A stretch of 64,000 bases of DNA from Spiroplasma endosymbiont of 'Nebria riversi' (lineage in GTDB: Bacteria > Bacillota_I > Bacilli_A > Mycoplasmatales > Nriv7), in the NCBI RefSeq assembly GCF_018831625.1, contig NZ_CP065193.1:1350936-1414935 (forward strand), in the 5' to 3' direction. Below, piece by piece: positions 63,313 to 64,000 of this stretch. Below the pieces are notes generated by a model. That model made no database searches. It was not told the origin of the DNA and was given only the letters and a program-made list of their open reading frames with translations. How positions within the stretch are numbered: position 1 is the stretch's first letter; each line of letters begins with the position of its first letter. The position numbers were made by a program, and so were the translations under genes.

Positions 63313-63640
63313 TTAACACGTGCAATTTTCATAGTGTCATCCAGGACCTCTGTAATGAATCCCACAATCTGGGTGGTTTCCGTTATTTCCATACAATTTG
63401 CGGACTCAATTTCCATTGTTTCTCATTTGGCGATTTAAATCCGCCATTTTGCAAATAAATATCTGTTAAAACGCTCACTCCTATTCCGATTTGTCTTTTG
63501 TCTTCTTTTTAAAGTTTCTAATTATTTGTTTGTTGATAATTAATATTATTTTTTGCTAGTGTTGGTGCGTTTCCCGCAAGTCCAGCCATTCCGCCCCCTG
63601 CTATTGTTATTGTTCCTATTAATCCTAGTAATTTTTTCAC
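63313..63640 (-). pseudogene. Small secreted Cys-containing cargo peptide, frameshifted (unit 6)
   Basis: GTG start (SD AAAGGAAG) gives the common cargo signal peptide KKLLGLIGTITIAGGGMAG, then GNAPTLAKNN. A lost T at NNLETLKRR and a 1-base loss near the AAAATGG at 63447 separate it from a 44-codon frame MADLNRQMRNNGNWVRKLYG that ends with HPDCGIHYRGPGW and NCTC (three Cys). The rejoined product would be a short, basic, Cys-containing secreted peptide of about 105 aa. The C-terminal part is noticeably richer in G+C than its surroundings. Confidence 0.5.
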
Positions 63641-64000
63641 AATTAATTAACTTCCTTTTCTTGAATTCTTAGTAATTAATAAAATTTACCAAATAATCAC
63701 AGCCTTTCTCCATTTTACAGTCTATTTAATACAATTTAATTATACCATATTAGTAGATTTTACTGATTTTTTTAATTAGTACAAAACCCTCTTGTGTTTG
63801 TCAATAAGTCGTGGTATATTACATACTTTTTTTAATTTTGTAGAAACCATATAAATATGACAAGATTTTGTTTTCTACAAACTTTTAGGGGTATGTTTCT
63901 TTTGGCAGTAATATTTTGTATCGAATGCGATAGCGAAAGTTTATGTGTTGGTAATAAAAATCAAAGTTGGAATCTGTAATTCTTGTGACAAAAATGGCTT
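63641..64000 (+). promoter_or_regulatory. Start of unit 7 control region
   Basis: TTGTGT-17-TATATT (63792-63820) and hairpin A with one mismatch (63840-63878). After ACAAACTT (about 63885) the sequence diverges from the other units and no gene is recognised before the window ends. Confidence 0.55.

Noticed and set aside
1..64000. CRISPR array, tRNA or rRNA genes.
   Set aside because: No regularly spaced repeats, no cloverleaf-like GC-rich segments and no rRNA-like blocks were seen; the repeats present are whole proviral copies.

Overview
The window comes from a Spiroplasma, most likely of the citri/poulsonii/melliferum group. It is very AT-rich, and TGA is read as tryptophan throughout (genetic code 4). 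Most of it matches the layout of SpV1-type plectroviruses, the filamentous single-stranded DNA viruses of Spiroplasma. No chromosomal housekeeping gene, tRNA or rRNA was seen. With TGA as Trp most fragmented reading frames join into genes; the breaks reported here are TAA/TAG codons or real indels.

Layout. The window is a head-to-tail tandem array of plectrovirus units, all on the + strand: unit 0 (1-2658, right end only), unit 1 (about 2659-9950), unit 2 (about 9950-15027, lacks the morphogenesis block), unit 3 (15028-23437), unit 4 (23438-31828), unit 5 (31829-39694), unit 6 (55806-63640) and the start of unit 7 (to 64000). A full unit reads: promoter plus hairpins and short palindromes; an early gene of about 109 aa; a covarying GC-rich hairpin; a 58-64 aa gene; small membrane proteins of 70, 49 and 77 aa; the major coat protein; a Zot/pI-type ATPase; membrane proteins of 108, 81 and 127 aa; a pIII-like adsorption protein (called ORF1 here); a small lipoprotein; a hairpin; a DDE transposase; and then, on the opposite strand, a variable secreted cargo gene. 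Every unit carries at least one lesion, so this looks like a graveyard of defective proviruses that could still recombine or complement each other.

Between units 5 and 6 (39695-55805) lies a different element with tailed-phage genes: terminase, portal, scaffold, major capsid, tail collar/fibre, holin-like protein, RuvC-like resolvase, SSB-like protein and an adenine methyltransferase. It also carries a Panacea-type toxin-antitoxin pair and an opposite-strand transposase. It splits a plectrovirus origin region and may represent the short-tailed Spiroplasma phages. Two of its early genes resemble plectrovirus early genes.

Most interesting observation. In each unit where both partners survive, the small lipoprotein after ORF1 is a near copy of that same unit's ORF1 N-terminal variable domain. 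The domain type changes from unit to unit while the pairing is kept. The geometry suggests a superinfection-exclusion or receptor-occupancy system, or a donor/acceptor cassette pair. A second theme is the cargo slot downstream of the transposase. It holds unrelated secreted proteins that mostly share one signal peptide, including an aerolysin/ETX-MTX2-like pore-forming toxin and a beta-propeller.
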